Origin: Caldithrix sp.
Lineage (GTDB): Bacteria > Zhuqueibacterota > Zhuqueibacteria > Thermofontimicrobiales > Sulfurfontimicrobiaceae
DNA length: 51,441 bases
Direction: 5' to 3'
Assembly (NCBI GenBank): GCA_020722815.1
Contig: DYKB01000051.1
Span: 1 to 51,441, forward strand
The notes under the pieces are model-generated. The model did no database searches and was not told the DNA's origin. It was given only the letters and a program-made list of their open reading frames with translations. The translations under genes and the position numbers were made by a program. Numbering within the stretch: position 1 is the stretch's first letter; every line of letters begins with the position of its first letter. Shown here piece after piece: positions 1 to 7,711 of the stretch.

Positions 1-53
1 CTGAAAGCGAGTTCTCCGAAGAAAAAACGTTTCATTTTAGAATTTCAGGTTTG
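1..53. repeat. Right end of inverted-repeat element, family B
   Basis: Bases 1-51 are identical to 45487-45537, the right end of a complete family-B element (45385-45537). The stretch ends in the family's terminal repeat CATTTTAGAATTTCAGG, whose inverse (CCTAAAATTCTAAAATG) opens the other copies. Only the end of this copy lies inside the window. It sits 3' of gpmI and carries no coding potential. Confidence 0.7.
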
Positions 54-99
54 ATAAAAACTCAAATCCGAACAACCTAACACCTAACTCCCTTACAAG

Positions 100-1722
100 T
101 CATTTGAATTTAATCAACGACGGCTCATAATCCGCCACTTTTTCAAAACCAAGCAAATTTAAAATCGTTGCAGCCACATTGGCCAGTCCACCTTTTATTT
201 CACGATTGATCGCATATTCACCGTGCCAATTTTTATCAATAATTACAAATGGCACGGGATTTAGCGTATGCGCGGTTTTCGGCTGACGGATACCTTTTTC
301 TTCTGTCCACATCTCATCGCAATTGCCATGATCGGCCGTCACGATTGTAACGCCATCCAACTCATTTACGACATCGATTAATTTTCCGACGTATTCATCC
401 ACGGTTTCCATGGCTACAATAGCAGCATCCATGACACCCGTATGTCCCACCATATCGCCATTCGGAAAATTGAGCCGGCCAAATTGATATTTTCCACTTC
501 TCAGTAATTCAATAGTCTTTTCGGTGATTTCCCGGGCTTTCATTTTCGGCTTCTGATCGAAGGGGACGATATCCGAAGGAATTTCAATATATTTTTCCAG
601 CTTCGCGTCAATATAGCCAGACCGGTTACCATTCCAGAAATAGGTCACATGACCATATTTTTGGGTTTCGGAAATAGCGAAGGAAGTTACTTTTTCTGCT
701 GCCAGGTAGGCGGAAACGGTTCGCTCAATCATCGGCGGATTCACCAGAAATTTTTTCGGAATATGTAAATCCCCATCGTATTCCATCATGCCATAATAAT
801 CGACCTTTGGGACAAATTCTCTATCAAAATAAGAAAAATTTTCTTCATCAAAAGCTCGGGAAATTTCAATTGCCCGATCTCCCCGGAAATTAAAGTAAAC
901 GACCTGATCACCATCCAGAATTCGACCAACAGGTTCGCCATGTTCAACGATGACGAACGAATCCAGGTATTGATCCGTTAAATTTTGTGAATAACCAAAT
1001 TCAACTGCTTCCTTCGCGGATGCAAAAGCGCGACCTTTGCCTAAAACATGCGCATCCCACCCTTTTTTCACGATCTGCCAATTGGCTTCATAACGATCCA
1101 TGGTGACATTCATTCGGCCGCCGCCGGATGCAATTTTAATATCCGTTCCTTCCTGACGAAGTTGGCTTAATTTTTCTTCAAATGGCAGCAGAAAATCCAG
1201 CGCACTTCTTTCCGGAACATCGCGTCCATCCCAGAGGGGGTGAATTCGGATACGTTTCGCACCATTTTTTATCAGATAATCCATCATCGCATGCAAATGC
1301 GAAAGATGCGAATGCACATTTCCATCGGAGAAAAGGCCAATAAAATGCACCATTTTTCCAGCTTTTGCCTGTTCAACAAGGTGCTTAAAATGTTTAGAAT
1401 TAAAAAGAGAACCGTTTTCAATTGCCCCATCCACTAATTTGGCACCTTGTGCAAAAACCCGACCCGCACCCAGTGCATTATGTCCCACTTCCGAATTTCC
1501 CATATCACTATCGGATGGTAAGCCAACAGCCGTTCCATGCGCTTTAAGCGTGGTGAATAATTCACTTTTGAACAAACGATCCAGATTTGGAGTTTTCGCC
1601 TGTACCACGGCACTGGCGGCTTCTTTACCCGGTTTTGCCAGACCAACACCATCCATAATAATCAGCAGTAATGGTCCTTTTCGTGGCTTAAAGTTATCAA
1701 TTTTTTTTAATTGTAGCCCCAT
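100..1722 (-). CDS. gpmI: 2,3-bisphosphoglycerate-independent phosphoglycerate mutase
   Basis: Interconverts 3- and 2-phosphoglycerate in cytosolic glycolysis/gluconeogenesis, using two metal ions and a phosphoserine intermediate. The 540-residue protein shows the alkaline-phosphatase-superfamily start with the first metal Asp (IIMDGVGLAKPG, D24) and the nucleophile region DSDMGNSEVGHN, with Ser77 as the expected phosphorylated serine. Further family motifs are the HPLWDGRDVPERSA and VVYFNFRGDRAIEISRAF stretches and the C-terminal metal site IVTADHGNCDEMW. It is slightly longer than the usual 510 or so residues. The ATG start is preceded by a good ribosome binding site (AGGAG, 5 nt upstream). 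It is transcribed away from the ilv locus, so the 0.8-kb spacer holds divergent promoters. Family assignment is secure; the catalytic residues are inferred from the motifs. Confidence 0.96.
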   Translation of the reverse strand: MGLQLKKIDNFKPRKGPLLLIIMDGVGLAKPGKEAASAVVQAKTPNLDRLFKSELFTTLKAHGTAVGLPSDSDMGNSEVGHNALGAGRVFAQGAKLVDGAIENGSLFNSKHFKHLVEQAKAGKMVHFIGLFSDGNVHSHLSHLHAMMDYLIKNGAKRIRIHPLWDGRDVPERSALDFLLPFEEKLSQLRQEGTDIKIASGGGRMNVTMDRYEANWQIVKKGWDAHVLGKGRAFASAKEAVEFGYSQNLTDQYLDSFVIVEHGEPVGRILDGDQVVYFNFRGDRAIEISRAFDEENFSYFDREFVPKVDYYGMMEYDGDLHIPKKFLVNPPMIERTVSAYLAAEKVTSFAISETQKYGHVTYFWNGNRSGYIDAKLEKYIEIPSDIVPFDQKPKMKAREITEKTIELLRSGKYQFGRLNFPNGDMVGHTGVMDAAIVAMETVDEYVGKLIDVVNELDGVTIVTADHGNCDEMWTEEKGIRQPKTAHTLNPVPFVIIDKNWHGEYAINREIKGGLANVAATILNLLGFEKVADYEPSLIKFK

Positions 1723-2093
1723 TGTAACTCCTGCAATATTTTTTCGTAGTTATCGATCAAAAAAAATGCAATTTTATCAATGATTAACATCGTTTTAATG
1801 TCGCTATAATCAAAAACCTAACTTCACATTTATAAAATAGTTCCATTTTCTCTTTTAGACCAGGGCGGCTCTTAAGGCGAATTTGATTCGAATAAATCAC
1901 CTGGTAATAATTTTATGTTCAACTGATTTTTTTCATTCAGGTGTGTAGAAAATTGAAGTATCTGTTATATCAATTTGTGAGTGATTATTACCATAATGTT
2001 TTGTAAAAATTAAGGTTAGAAAGTGGACATTTCGTATTTGAAAAATAAACAGCCGTATTGATATATTAAAAATCAGAAATATTTATTTTTCTC

Positions 2094-2122
2094 TTGACAA
2101 TCATTTTTTTTTTATTTATATT
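2094..2122 (+). promoter_or_regulatory. Sigma-70-type promoter of the ilv-leu locus
   Basis: A perfect -35 box TTGACA (2094-2099), a 17-nt spacer and a -10 box TATATT (2117-2122) are visible. Transcription would start near 2128-2130, about 45 nt before the first ATG of the leader ORF. The spacer is T-rich. A reading frame that nominally opens with TTG at 2094 starts inside this -35 box, so that start is not used. Confidence 0.75.
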
Positions 2123-2174
2123 CCCCACAACGTATTTTTATACATTTTTATTAAAAAGCATATTGGTAAAGCAA

Positions 2175-2369
2175 ATGATGAATCCTGTAGTAAAAATAAG
2201 TTTTTCGCTTGGTAAATCAAAGTCAATGACTTTGCTGCAGGATAATTCTGTCCTTTTTTTATCCACTTTATCGAATTCCGTCTTCTCAGTATCTGGCCTG
2301 ATTCAGGGTATAATTATCCTAATCGCCATAATTATTCTAAATAGCCTCATTCTATCCATACTAGGGTAG
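2175..2369 (+). CDS. Putative Ile/Leu-rich leader peptide of the ilv-leu locus
   Basis: Short ORF between the promoter and ilvD. The last 23 codons before the TAG (2367-2369) are dominated by Ile and Leu (16 of 23, including several ATA and CTA codons), ending IIILNSLILSILG. This is the composition expected of a translated attenuator for a branched-chain operon, where scarce charged tRNA-Ile or tRNA-Leu stalls the ribosome. Possible starts are ATG 2175, ATG 2178 or ATG 2226, giving about 64, 63 or 47 residues; none has a strong ribosome binding site, so the start is uncertain. A hydrophobic membrane microprotein is the alternative, but the overlap with paired RNA segments favours a leader. 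No family is recognised beyond this compositional logic. Confidence 0.6.
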   Translation: MMNPVVKISFSLGKSKSMTLLQDNSVLFLSTLSNSVFSVSGLIQGIIILIAIIILNSLILSILG

Positions 2370-2477
2370 TTACAAACTGAGGTTATTCCTACAAACTTAC
2401 AAAATCTCGCAACTTAAAATTACTTAAAAAAAACAGGAATAGCCTCACAGGCAAAGTGGATTTTTATATCCTGTTTT
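2340..2477 (+). promoter_or_regulatory. Putative transcription attenuator (mutually exclusive hairpins)
   Basis: Four segments can pair in alternative ways. Segment 1, AATAGCCTC (2340-2348), lies inside the Ile/Leu codons and pairs with segment 2, GAGGTTATTCCT (2379-2390). Segment 2 pairs over 12 bp (one G-U) with segment 3, AGGAATAGCCTC (2435-2446). Segment 3 with its A-tract, AAAACAGGA (2430-2438), pairs over 9 bp with segment 4, TCCTGTTTT (2469-2477). The 1:2 plus 3:4 versus 2:3 arrangement is the classical attenuator layout. A small inner hairpin GCCT/AGGC (2442-2452) sits in the 3:4 loop. Caveat: the U-tract at the end of segment 4 is only four bases, so the terminator would be weak. Confidence 0.6.
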
Positions 2478-2527
2478 GAGATGACAAAAAAGTCACTATT
2501 TAATGAATTAAATCAAAGGAATCAACT

Positions 2528-4180
2528 ATGCGAAGTAATCAGACAAAAGTTGGAATCGAACGAACCCCCAACCGGGCACTGCTATTTGCGACCGGTATCA
2601 CTCGTGAAGCCATGGACAGCCCATTTATCGGAGTTGCCAGCAGCTTTTCTGATATTGTACCAGGACATGTCGGCATGCGGGATTTGGAACGCGCTATTGA
2701 GAATGGAGTTCATCGGGCAGGAGGAACGCCTTTCATTTTTGGGACTCCCGCCATTTGCGATGGGATTGCCATGGGCCATTCTGGAATGAAATATTCACTC
2801 CCCTCCCGTGAATTAATTGCGGACATTGTTGAATCCATGGCCAATGCGCATAATCTGGATGGCCTGGTGCTGTTAACGAATTGTGATAAAATAACGCCGG
2901 GCATGCTGATGGCCGCCGGCCGGCTGAATATTCCGGCGATTGTCGTCACTGCCGGCCCCATGTGGTCCGGCCGCTTGCGTGGGAAACGCCTTTCCCTGGT
3001 TCGGGATACTTTTGAAGCCGTTGGTCAGTACATGGCAGGGAATATCCCGCTTGAGGAATTGAAAGCGCTGGAAATGGAAGCCTGTCCGGGCTGTGGGTCA
3101 TGTCAGGGACTCTATACCGCCAACACCATGGCCTGTTTGACGGAAGCCTTGGGGATGTCCCTGCCAGGAAGTGGAACCGGGATCGCTGGTTCGGCGATGA
3201 AAAAACGATTGGCATTTATGAGTGGACAGGTGGTCGTAAACATGGTACGTCAGAATCTCACACCATCACAAATTATGACTTTCGAGGCTTTTAAAAATGC
3301 CATCCGGCTGGATATGGCCCTGGGTGGTTCAACCAATACGATCTTACATCTTACCGCAATCGCCCATGAAGTCGGCATTCCGTTGCCATTAGATTTATTT
3401 GATGAAATCAGCAAAGATACGCCACATTTAACTTCGTTACGCCCTGGCGGAGATTATTTTATGGAAGATCTGGAATTTGCCGGCGGAATTCCAGCCGTTA
3501 TGAAAGTCCTTGAAAATAAATTATATGACACATTGACAGTTACCGGGAAAACCGTACAGGAAAATTTGAAAGCAACCTCACTTTTTCAAAATGAAGTTAT
3601 TCACCCCCTTTCAAATCCAGTGCACCCCACCGGCGGAATCGCTGTCCTGAAGGGAAGTCTGGCACCGAATGGCGGTGTGGTGAAACAATCCGCTGTTTCA
3701 GAAAAAATGATGGAATTTGAAGGCATAGCCCGTGTTTTTGATTCAGAAGAAACCGCCATGCAGGCCATCACCAGTGGGCAAATCAAAGCTGGAGCGGTTA
3801 TTATCATTCGTTATGAAGGACCACAAGGCGGCCCCGGGATGCGTGAAATGCTCAGTCCAACGTCGGCACTTGTCGGAATGGGGTTGGGTGAATCGGTGGC
3901 ATTAATTACAGACGGCCGTTTTTCTGGTGGAACACGCGGTCCCTGTATTGGACATGTATCGCCTGAAGCTATGGCCGGCGGCCCTATTGCATTGGTTCAG
4001 AATGGGGATAAAATTTATATTAATATCAAAAAACGGATTCTGGATTTAAGAGTCGATCCGGATGAGCTTAAAAAGCGTCAGCAAAACTGGCAAAAACCTG
4101 AATTCAAAGTCAAATCCGGCTATCTGGCACGCTATGCCAGCGCCGTTTCCTCGGCTGATGCTGGTGCAGTGGTGAGTTAA
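2528..4180 (+). CDS. ilvD: Dihydroxy-acid dehydratase
   Basis: Dehydrates 2,3-dihydroxy-isovalerate and 2,3-dihydroxy-3-methylvalerate to the 2-oxo acids of valine and isoleucine synthesis; a cytosolic Fe-S enzyme of the IlvD/Edd family. The 550-residue length is typical. Family signatures include LVLLTNCDKITPGMLMAA with a cluster-ligand Cys, the second cysteine motif CPGCGSCQGLYTANTMAC, LGGSTNTILHLTAIAHE and the C-terminal ITDGRFSGGTRGPCIGH. The ATG start has AAGGA 7 nt upstream. It is the first structural gene after the attenuator-like leader and is followed by ilvB after 52 bp. A second ATG (2481) opens an unrelated frame overlapping the 5' end and is disregarded. Confidence 0.97.
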   Translation: MRSNQTKVGIERTPNRALLFATGITREAMDSPFIGVASSFSDIVPGHVGMRDLERAIENGVHRAGGTPFIFGTPAICDGIAMGHSGMKYSLPSRELIADIVESMANAHNLDGLVLLTNCDKITPGMLMAAGRLNIPAIVVTAGPMWSGRLRGKRLSLVRDTFEAVGQYMAGNIPLEELKALEMEACPGCGSCQGLYTANTMACLTEALGMSLPGSGTGIAGSAMKKRLAFMSGQVVVNMVRQNLTPSQIMTFEAFKNAIRLDMALGGSTNTILHLTAIAHEVGIPLPLDLFDEISKDTPHLTSLRPGGDYFMEDLEFAGGIPAVMKVLENKLYDTLTVTGKTVQENLKATSLFQNEVIHPLSNPVHPTGGIAVLKGSLAPNGGVVKQSAVSEKMMEFEGIARVFDSEETAMQAITSGQIKAGAVIIIRYEGPQGGPGMREMLSPTSALVGMGLGESVALITDGRFSGGTRGPCIGHVSPEAMAGGPIALVQNGDKIYINIKKRILDLRVDPDELKKRQQNWQKPEFKVKSGYLARYASAVSSADAGAVVS

Positions 4181-4232
4181 TTCAACAGATAACAAAAATT
4201 TGGACAATTAATATTACTAAAGGAGAATTTAC

Positions 4233-5957
4233 GTGGAACGTACAGGGGCACAAGTTTTAGTCGAAGCACTCAAAAAGGAGAAAGTCCGCGCCATTTTTGG
4301 TTATCCCGGTGGCTCGGTTATCGATATTTTTGATGAATTTTATAAAGAAAAATTTCCGATTTATTTGACACGCCATGAACAGGGGGCTGTTCATGCTGCC
4401 GATGGTTTTGCCCGGTCCTCCGGGGAAGTCGGTGTTTGTATTGCCACTTCTGGTCCCGGGGGAACCAATTTAATTACCGGCCTGGCAACGGCGCACATGG
4501 ATTCAATCCCCATTGTCGCCTTAACCGGACAGGTATCAACGCAGCTTATCGGGAATGATGCTTTTCAGGAGGCGGATATTACCGGTATCACTCGACCGAT
4601 TACGAAACATAATTATATTGTACAATCAGTTGATGATTTGCCCAGAATATTGAAAGAAGCTTTTTATATTGCCCGAACCGGCCGCCCCGGCCCGGTACTG
4701 GTGGACATTCCGAAAGATGTGCAACAGAAAAAAACCCGGCAGCCCTATCCAGAGACAATTGAGCTTCGCGGCTATAAGCCCAATCTGTTTGGACATGTGA
4801 ATCAAATAGTAAAAGTCGCGGAAGAAATCAAGAAAAGCAAAAAGCCGCTTATTTATGCCGGTGGTGGTGTTATTGCTTCCGGTGCCAGCCATGAATTATT
4901 TGAATTGGCGACAAGGGCACAAATACCAGTTACCACAACCTTGATGGGAATGGGTGCTTTTCCGGAAACACACGAACTTTCCCTGAAAATGTTGGGAATG
5001 CATGGAACAGCTTATGCCAATAAGGCTGTCCAGGAGGCGGATTTACTGATTGCGATTGGTGCCCGATTTGATGATCGGATTACCGGCCGGGTTGATAAAT
5101 TTGCACCGAATGCCGTGATTGTGCATATTGATATTGATCCATCGACAATTCGGAAAAATGTGAAAGTTGATATTCCGGTCGTTGGGGATGTTAAAAATGT
5201 ATTGATCGAATTATTAAAACATATTGAAACAGCGAATCATCCCGAATGGCTTGAACAAATTCGCACCTGGAAGCAAGAGATGCCGCTGACTTATAAGCAA
5301 AACGGTTCGCTCAAGCCCCAATATATCGTAGAGCAAATTTATGAATTGGCAGATGAGAACACGATTATCACCACCGAAGTCGGTCAAAACCAGATGTGGG
5401 CTTCACAGTTTTTTAAATACACCAAGCCCCGTACTTTCATCTCTTCCGGTGGTTTGGGAACTATGGGGTATGGTTTTCCGGCAGCCATCGGTGCCCAGGT
5501 TGCCCATCCTGATAAATTAGTCATTGACATTGCCGGGGACGGTAGTATCCAGATGAATATCCAGGAATTAGCAACGGCGGCTACTTATAATTTGCCGGTT
5601 ATCATTGCCATTCTTAATAATCAATATTTAGGAATGGTGCGGCAGTGGCAGGAGATGTTTTATAATAATCGTTATTCATCAACCTGTCTTCGTCGGCGCA
5701 GTACCTGTCCCAAAAATTGTACCGGCCCGGACGAAAATTGCCCGATTTACATTCCGGATTTTCCGAAAGTTGCCCAGGCTTATGGCATCACCGGGATACG
5801 GGTTACAGAGATTTCTCAGGTGCGGCCTGTTTTACAGGAAGCGATGAAGCGACAGGGACCAATAGTTCTTGAATTTATTGTTGATAAAGAAGAAAACGTA
5901 TACCCCATGGTACCAGCGGGGGCAGCTTTGGACGAAATGATACAAGGGATGGCATAA
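4233..5957 (+). CDS. ilvB: Acetolactate (acetohydroxyacid) synthase, large catalytic subunit
   Basis: ThDP- and FAD-dependent synthase that joins two pyruvates, or pyruvate and 2-oxobutyrate, in the first common step of branched-chain synthesis. Its 574 residues show the PYR-domain catalytic Glu region (RHEQGAVHAADGFAR), the FAD-binding central domain and the ThDP motif GDGSIQMNIQELATA. The start is GTG, preceded by a strong AAAGGAG. Unusual is a cysteine-rich insertion near the C-terminal active-site lid, after NNRYSST: Cys485, Cys492, Cys496 and Cys503 (C-x6-C-x3-C-x6-C) stand before the normal PDFPKVAQAYG stretch. Its spacing suggests a metal site, which is inference. The stop codon overlaps the ilvN start by one base (TAATG), indicating translational coupling with the regulatory subunit. 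Confidence 0.96.
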   Translation: MERTGAQVLVEALKKEKVRAIFGYPGGSVIDIFDEFYKEKFPIYLTRHEQGAVHAADGFARSSGEVGVCIATSGPGGTNLITGLATAHMDSIPIVALTGQVSTQLIGNDAFQEADITGITRPITKHNYIVQSVDDLPRILKEAFYIARTGRPGPVLVDIPKDVQQKKTRQPYPETIELRGYKPNLFGHVNQIVKVAEEIKKSKKPLIYAGGGVIASGASHELFELATRAQIPVTTTLMGMGAFPETHELSLKMLGMHGTAYANKAVQEADLLIAIGARFDDRITGRVDKFAPNAVIVHIDIDPSTIRKNVKVDIPVVGDVKNVLIELLKHIETANHPEWLEQIRTWKQEMPLTYKQNGSLKPQYIVEQIYELADENTIITTEVGQNQMWASQFFKYTKPRTFISSGGLGTMGYGFPAAIGAQVAHPDKLVIDIAGDGSIQMNIQELATAATYNLPVIIAILNNQYLGMVRQWQEMFYNNRYSSTCLRRRSTCPKNCTGPDENCPIYIPDFPKVAQAYGITGIRVTEISQVRPVLQEAMKRQGPIVLEFIVDKEENVYPMVPAGAALDEMIQGMA

Positions 5958-6439
5958 TGCGACATGTAATTTCAGTAACCGTTGAAAACAGACATAGCGT
6001 TCTGACCCGAATCACCGGCCTGTTTGCGGCGCGGGGCTATAGTATTGAAAGCTTAAGTGTAGCGCCCATGAACGGGCTCGGTCACATGATCATTGTGGTG
6101 AATGGGGACGACCTGGTTCTTGAACAAGTCAATAAGCAGCTTAATAAACTCATCGATGTTATCAAAGTCATTGATATGACAGGTGAAAGCTTCATTGATC
6201 GGGAATTAATTCTCATCAAGGTGAATAGCACCAAAACAACCCGCTCGGAAATTATGCAGGTGGTCAATATTTTTGGCGCCAAAATTGTGGATATCAGTCC
6301 GAAAACGCTAACGGTCGAAGCTACGGGAAGTGAGGCCAAAATTAATGCCATTATTGGCATGCTCAAATCTTTTGGCATCAAAGAAGTGTCACGCTCTGGC
6401 AAAGTGGCAATGAGTCGTGAATTTATTGGTGAAGTATAG
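5957..6439 (+). CDS. ilvN: Acetolactate synthase, small regulatory subunit
   Basis: Regulatory partner of IlvB that confers valine feedback inhibition in characterised homologues. The protein has 160 residues: an N-terminal ACT domain (about residues 2-77, opening RHVISVTVENRHSVLTRITG) and the C-terminal ALS small-subunit domain (about 83-157). This is the usual length of the long IlvH type. The ATG overlaps the ilvB stop by one base, so production is probably stoichiometrically coupled. It is followed 66 bp later by ilvC. ilvH would be an equally valid symbol. Confidence 0.95.
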   Translation: MRHVISVTVENRHSVLTRITGLFAARGYSIESLSVAPMNGLGHMIIVVNGDDLVLEQVNKQLNKLIDVIKVIDMTGESFIDRELILIKVNSTKTTRSEIMQVVNIFGAKIVDISPKTLTVEATGSEAKINAIIGMLKSFGIKEVSRSGKVAMSREFIGEV

Positions 6440-6505
6440 CTTTATATTATCAATTCAATTTGTAATTAAACAAAAAAACTAAAACTTTATGTGACGGAGC
6501 AAAAA

Positions 6506-7498
6506 ATGAAACTATATTATGATAATGACGCTGATCTTAATCTACTTAAAAATAAAACGGTTGCCATTCTTGGTTATGGTAGCCAGGGACATGCCCAGGC
6601 TCAAAATCTTCGGGATAGTGGTGTCAAAGTGATTGTGGCAGAATTGCCTGGTACGCCAAACTATGAACTGGCGCTAAAAAATGGTTTCCAACCGGTTTCT
6701 GCCGAAGAAGCGGCTGCAAAAGCAGATGTTATTCAAATGCTCGTTCCGGATCAGGTGCAGGCAGCCGTCTACCGGGAAAGTATTGCGCCACAATTAAAAG
6801 CGGGTCAGTCACTGGTTTTCTCACATGGTTTCAATATCCATTACGGTCAGATAGTTCCGCCGCCAACGGTGGATGTTTATATGGTGGCTCCCAAAGGTCC
6901 GGGACATCTGGTACGGAGCGTTTTTGTTTCTGGTGGGGGAGTGCCATGTCTCATCGCGGTGTTTCAGGATGTGAGTGGGACGGCGCAACAGACGGCGTTA
7001 GCCCATGCCAAAGGCATTGGTGGCACCCGGGCTGGTGTACTTGAAACGACATTTAAAGAGGAAACCGAGACCGACCTTTTTGGTGAGCAAACCGTGCTGT
7101 GTGGTGGAGTTGAGGAATTGGTTATGGCCGGCTTTGAGACGCTGGTTGAAGCTGGTTACCGGCCGGAAATCGCCTATTTTGAGTGTATGCATGAATTAAA
7201 ACTCATCGTTGACCTGTTCTATCAGGGTGGTATTTCTTACATGAATTATTCAGTCAGCGATACGGCGGAATATGGTGGTTATACCCGTGGTCCGCGCGTG
7301 ATCAACGAACAGAGCCGTCAGGCCATGAAAGAAATTTTAAAAGAGGTTCAGGATGGCTCATTTGCGCGCGAATGGCTGCTGGAAAATCAGGTGAATCGGC
7401 CGGTGTTAAATGCCACACGAAATCGTATGAAAAATCATCTCATTGAAAAAGTAGGTGCGCAATTAAGAAGTATGATGAGCTGGATTAAAAATAAATAA
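6506..7498 (+). CDS. ilvC: Ketol-acid reductoisomerase (NADP+), class I
   Basis: Isomerises and reduces acetolactate or acetohydroxybutyrate to the dihydroxy acids used by IlvD. 330 residues from ATG 6506: Rossmann domain with the GYGSQGHAQAQNLRDSG nucleotide-binding loop, the VAPKGPGHLVR motif, and the knotted C-terminal domain with ETFKEE-type metal ligands (TTFKEETETDLFGEQ) and YFECMHELKLIVDL. An in-frame GTG at 6491 would add five residues, but ATG 6506 is preceded by GGAG at the right distance and gives the family's normal MKLYYDNDADL start. Gene order ilvD-B-N-C then leu genes indicates one transcription unit, although a repeat element separates it from leuA. Confidence 0.96.
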   Translation: MKLYYDNDADLNLLKNKTVAILGYGSQGHAQAQNLRDSGVKVIVAELPGTPNYELALKNGFQPVSAEEAAAKADVIQMLVPDQVQAAVYRESIAPQLKAGQSLVFSHGFNIHYGQIVPPPTVDVYMVAPKGPGHLVRSVFVSGGGVPCLIAVFQDVSGTAQQTALAHAKGIGGTRAGVLETTFKEETETDLFGEQTVLCGGVEELVMAGFETLVEAGYRPEIAYFECMHELKLIVDLFYQGGISYMNYSVSDTAEYGGYTRGPRVINEQSRQAMKEILKEVQDGSFAREWLLENQVNRPVLNATRNRMKNHLIEKVGAQLRSMMSWIKNK

Positions 7499-7502
7499 AA
7501 AT

Positions 7503-7683
7503 TTCACTATCGTACACTTTTTGATTAAGCAAAACTGCCCTAACCCTCTCCCCCTTCGACAAGCTCAGGTACCGTGGGAGAGGGAATAGCTACGCCCTCT
7601 CCCGTTGGGAGAGGGTTGGGGTGAGGGCTTTGAGCGTGGTTTAAAAGTGAATCATTAAAGTAATGTAAAAAAGTGTAGGGTAG
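7503..7683 (+). repeat. Inverted-repeat element, family A, copy 1 (MITE-like)
   Basis: The element begins TTCACTATCGTACACTTTTT and ends AAAAAAGTGTAGGGTAG, so its termini are imperfect inverted repeats of about 17 bp. The interior holds GC-rich hairpin-forming blocks (CCCTCTCCC, GGGAGAGGG) and a CTTCGACAAGCTCAG block. A homologous copy in reverse orientation lies at 12354-12509. It fills most of the 213-bp spacer between ilvC and leuA and stops 28 bp short of the leuA start, so its hairpins could affect transcription entering leuA. A/T-rich flanks make a target duplication hard to judge. Confidence 0.75.
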
Positions 7684-7711
7684 AAAAATAAAAAAATAAA
7701 GGAATAGCCAA

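Noticed and set aside
1855..1912. tRNA-like string in the gpmI-ilvD spacer
   Set aside because: A GATTCGAATAAATC stretch hints at a T-arm, but no acceptor stem, anticodon arm or CCA end can be assembled.
2481..2789. 102-codon frame starting just upstream of ilvD
   Set aside because: It overlaps ilvD in another frame for most of its length, lacks family features, and ilvD has its own good ribosome binding site.
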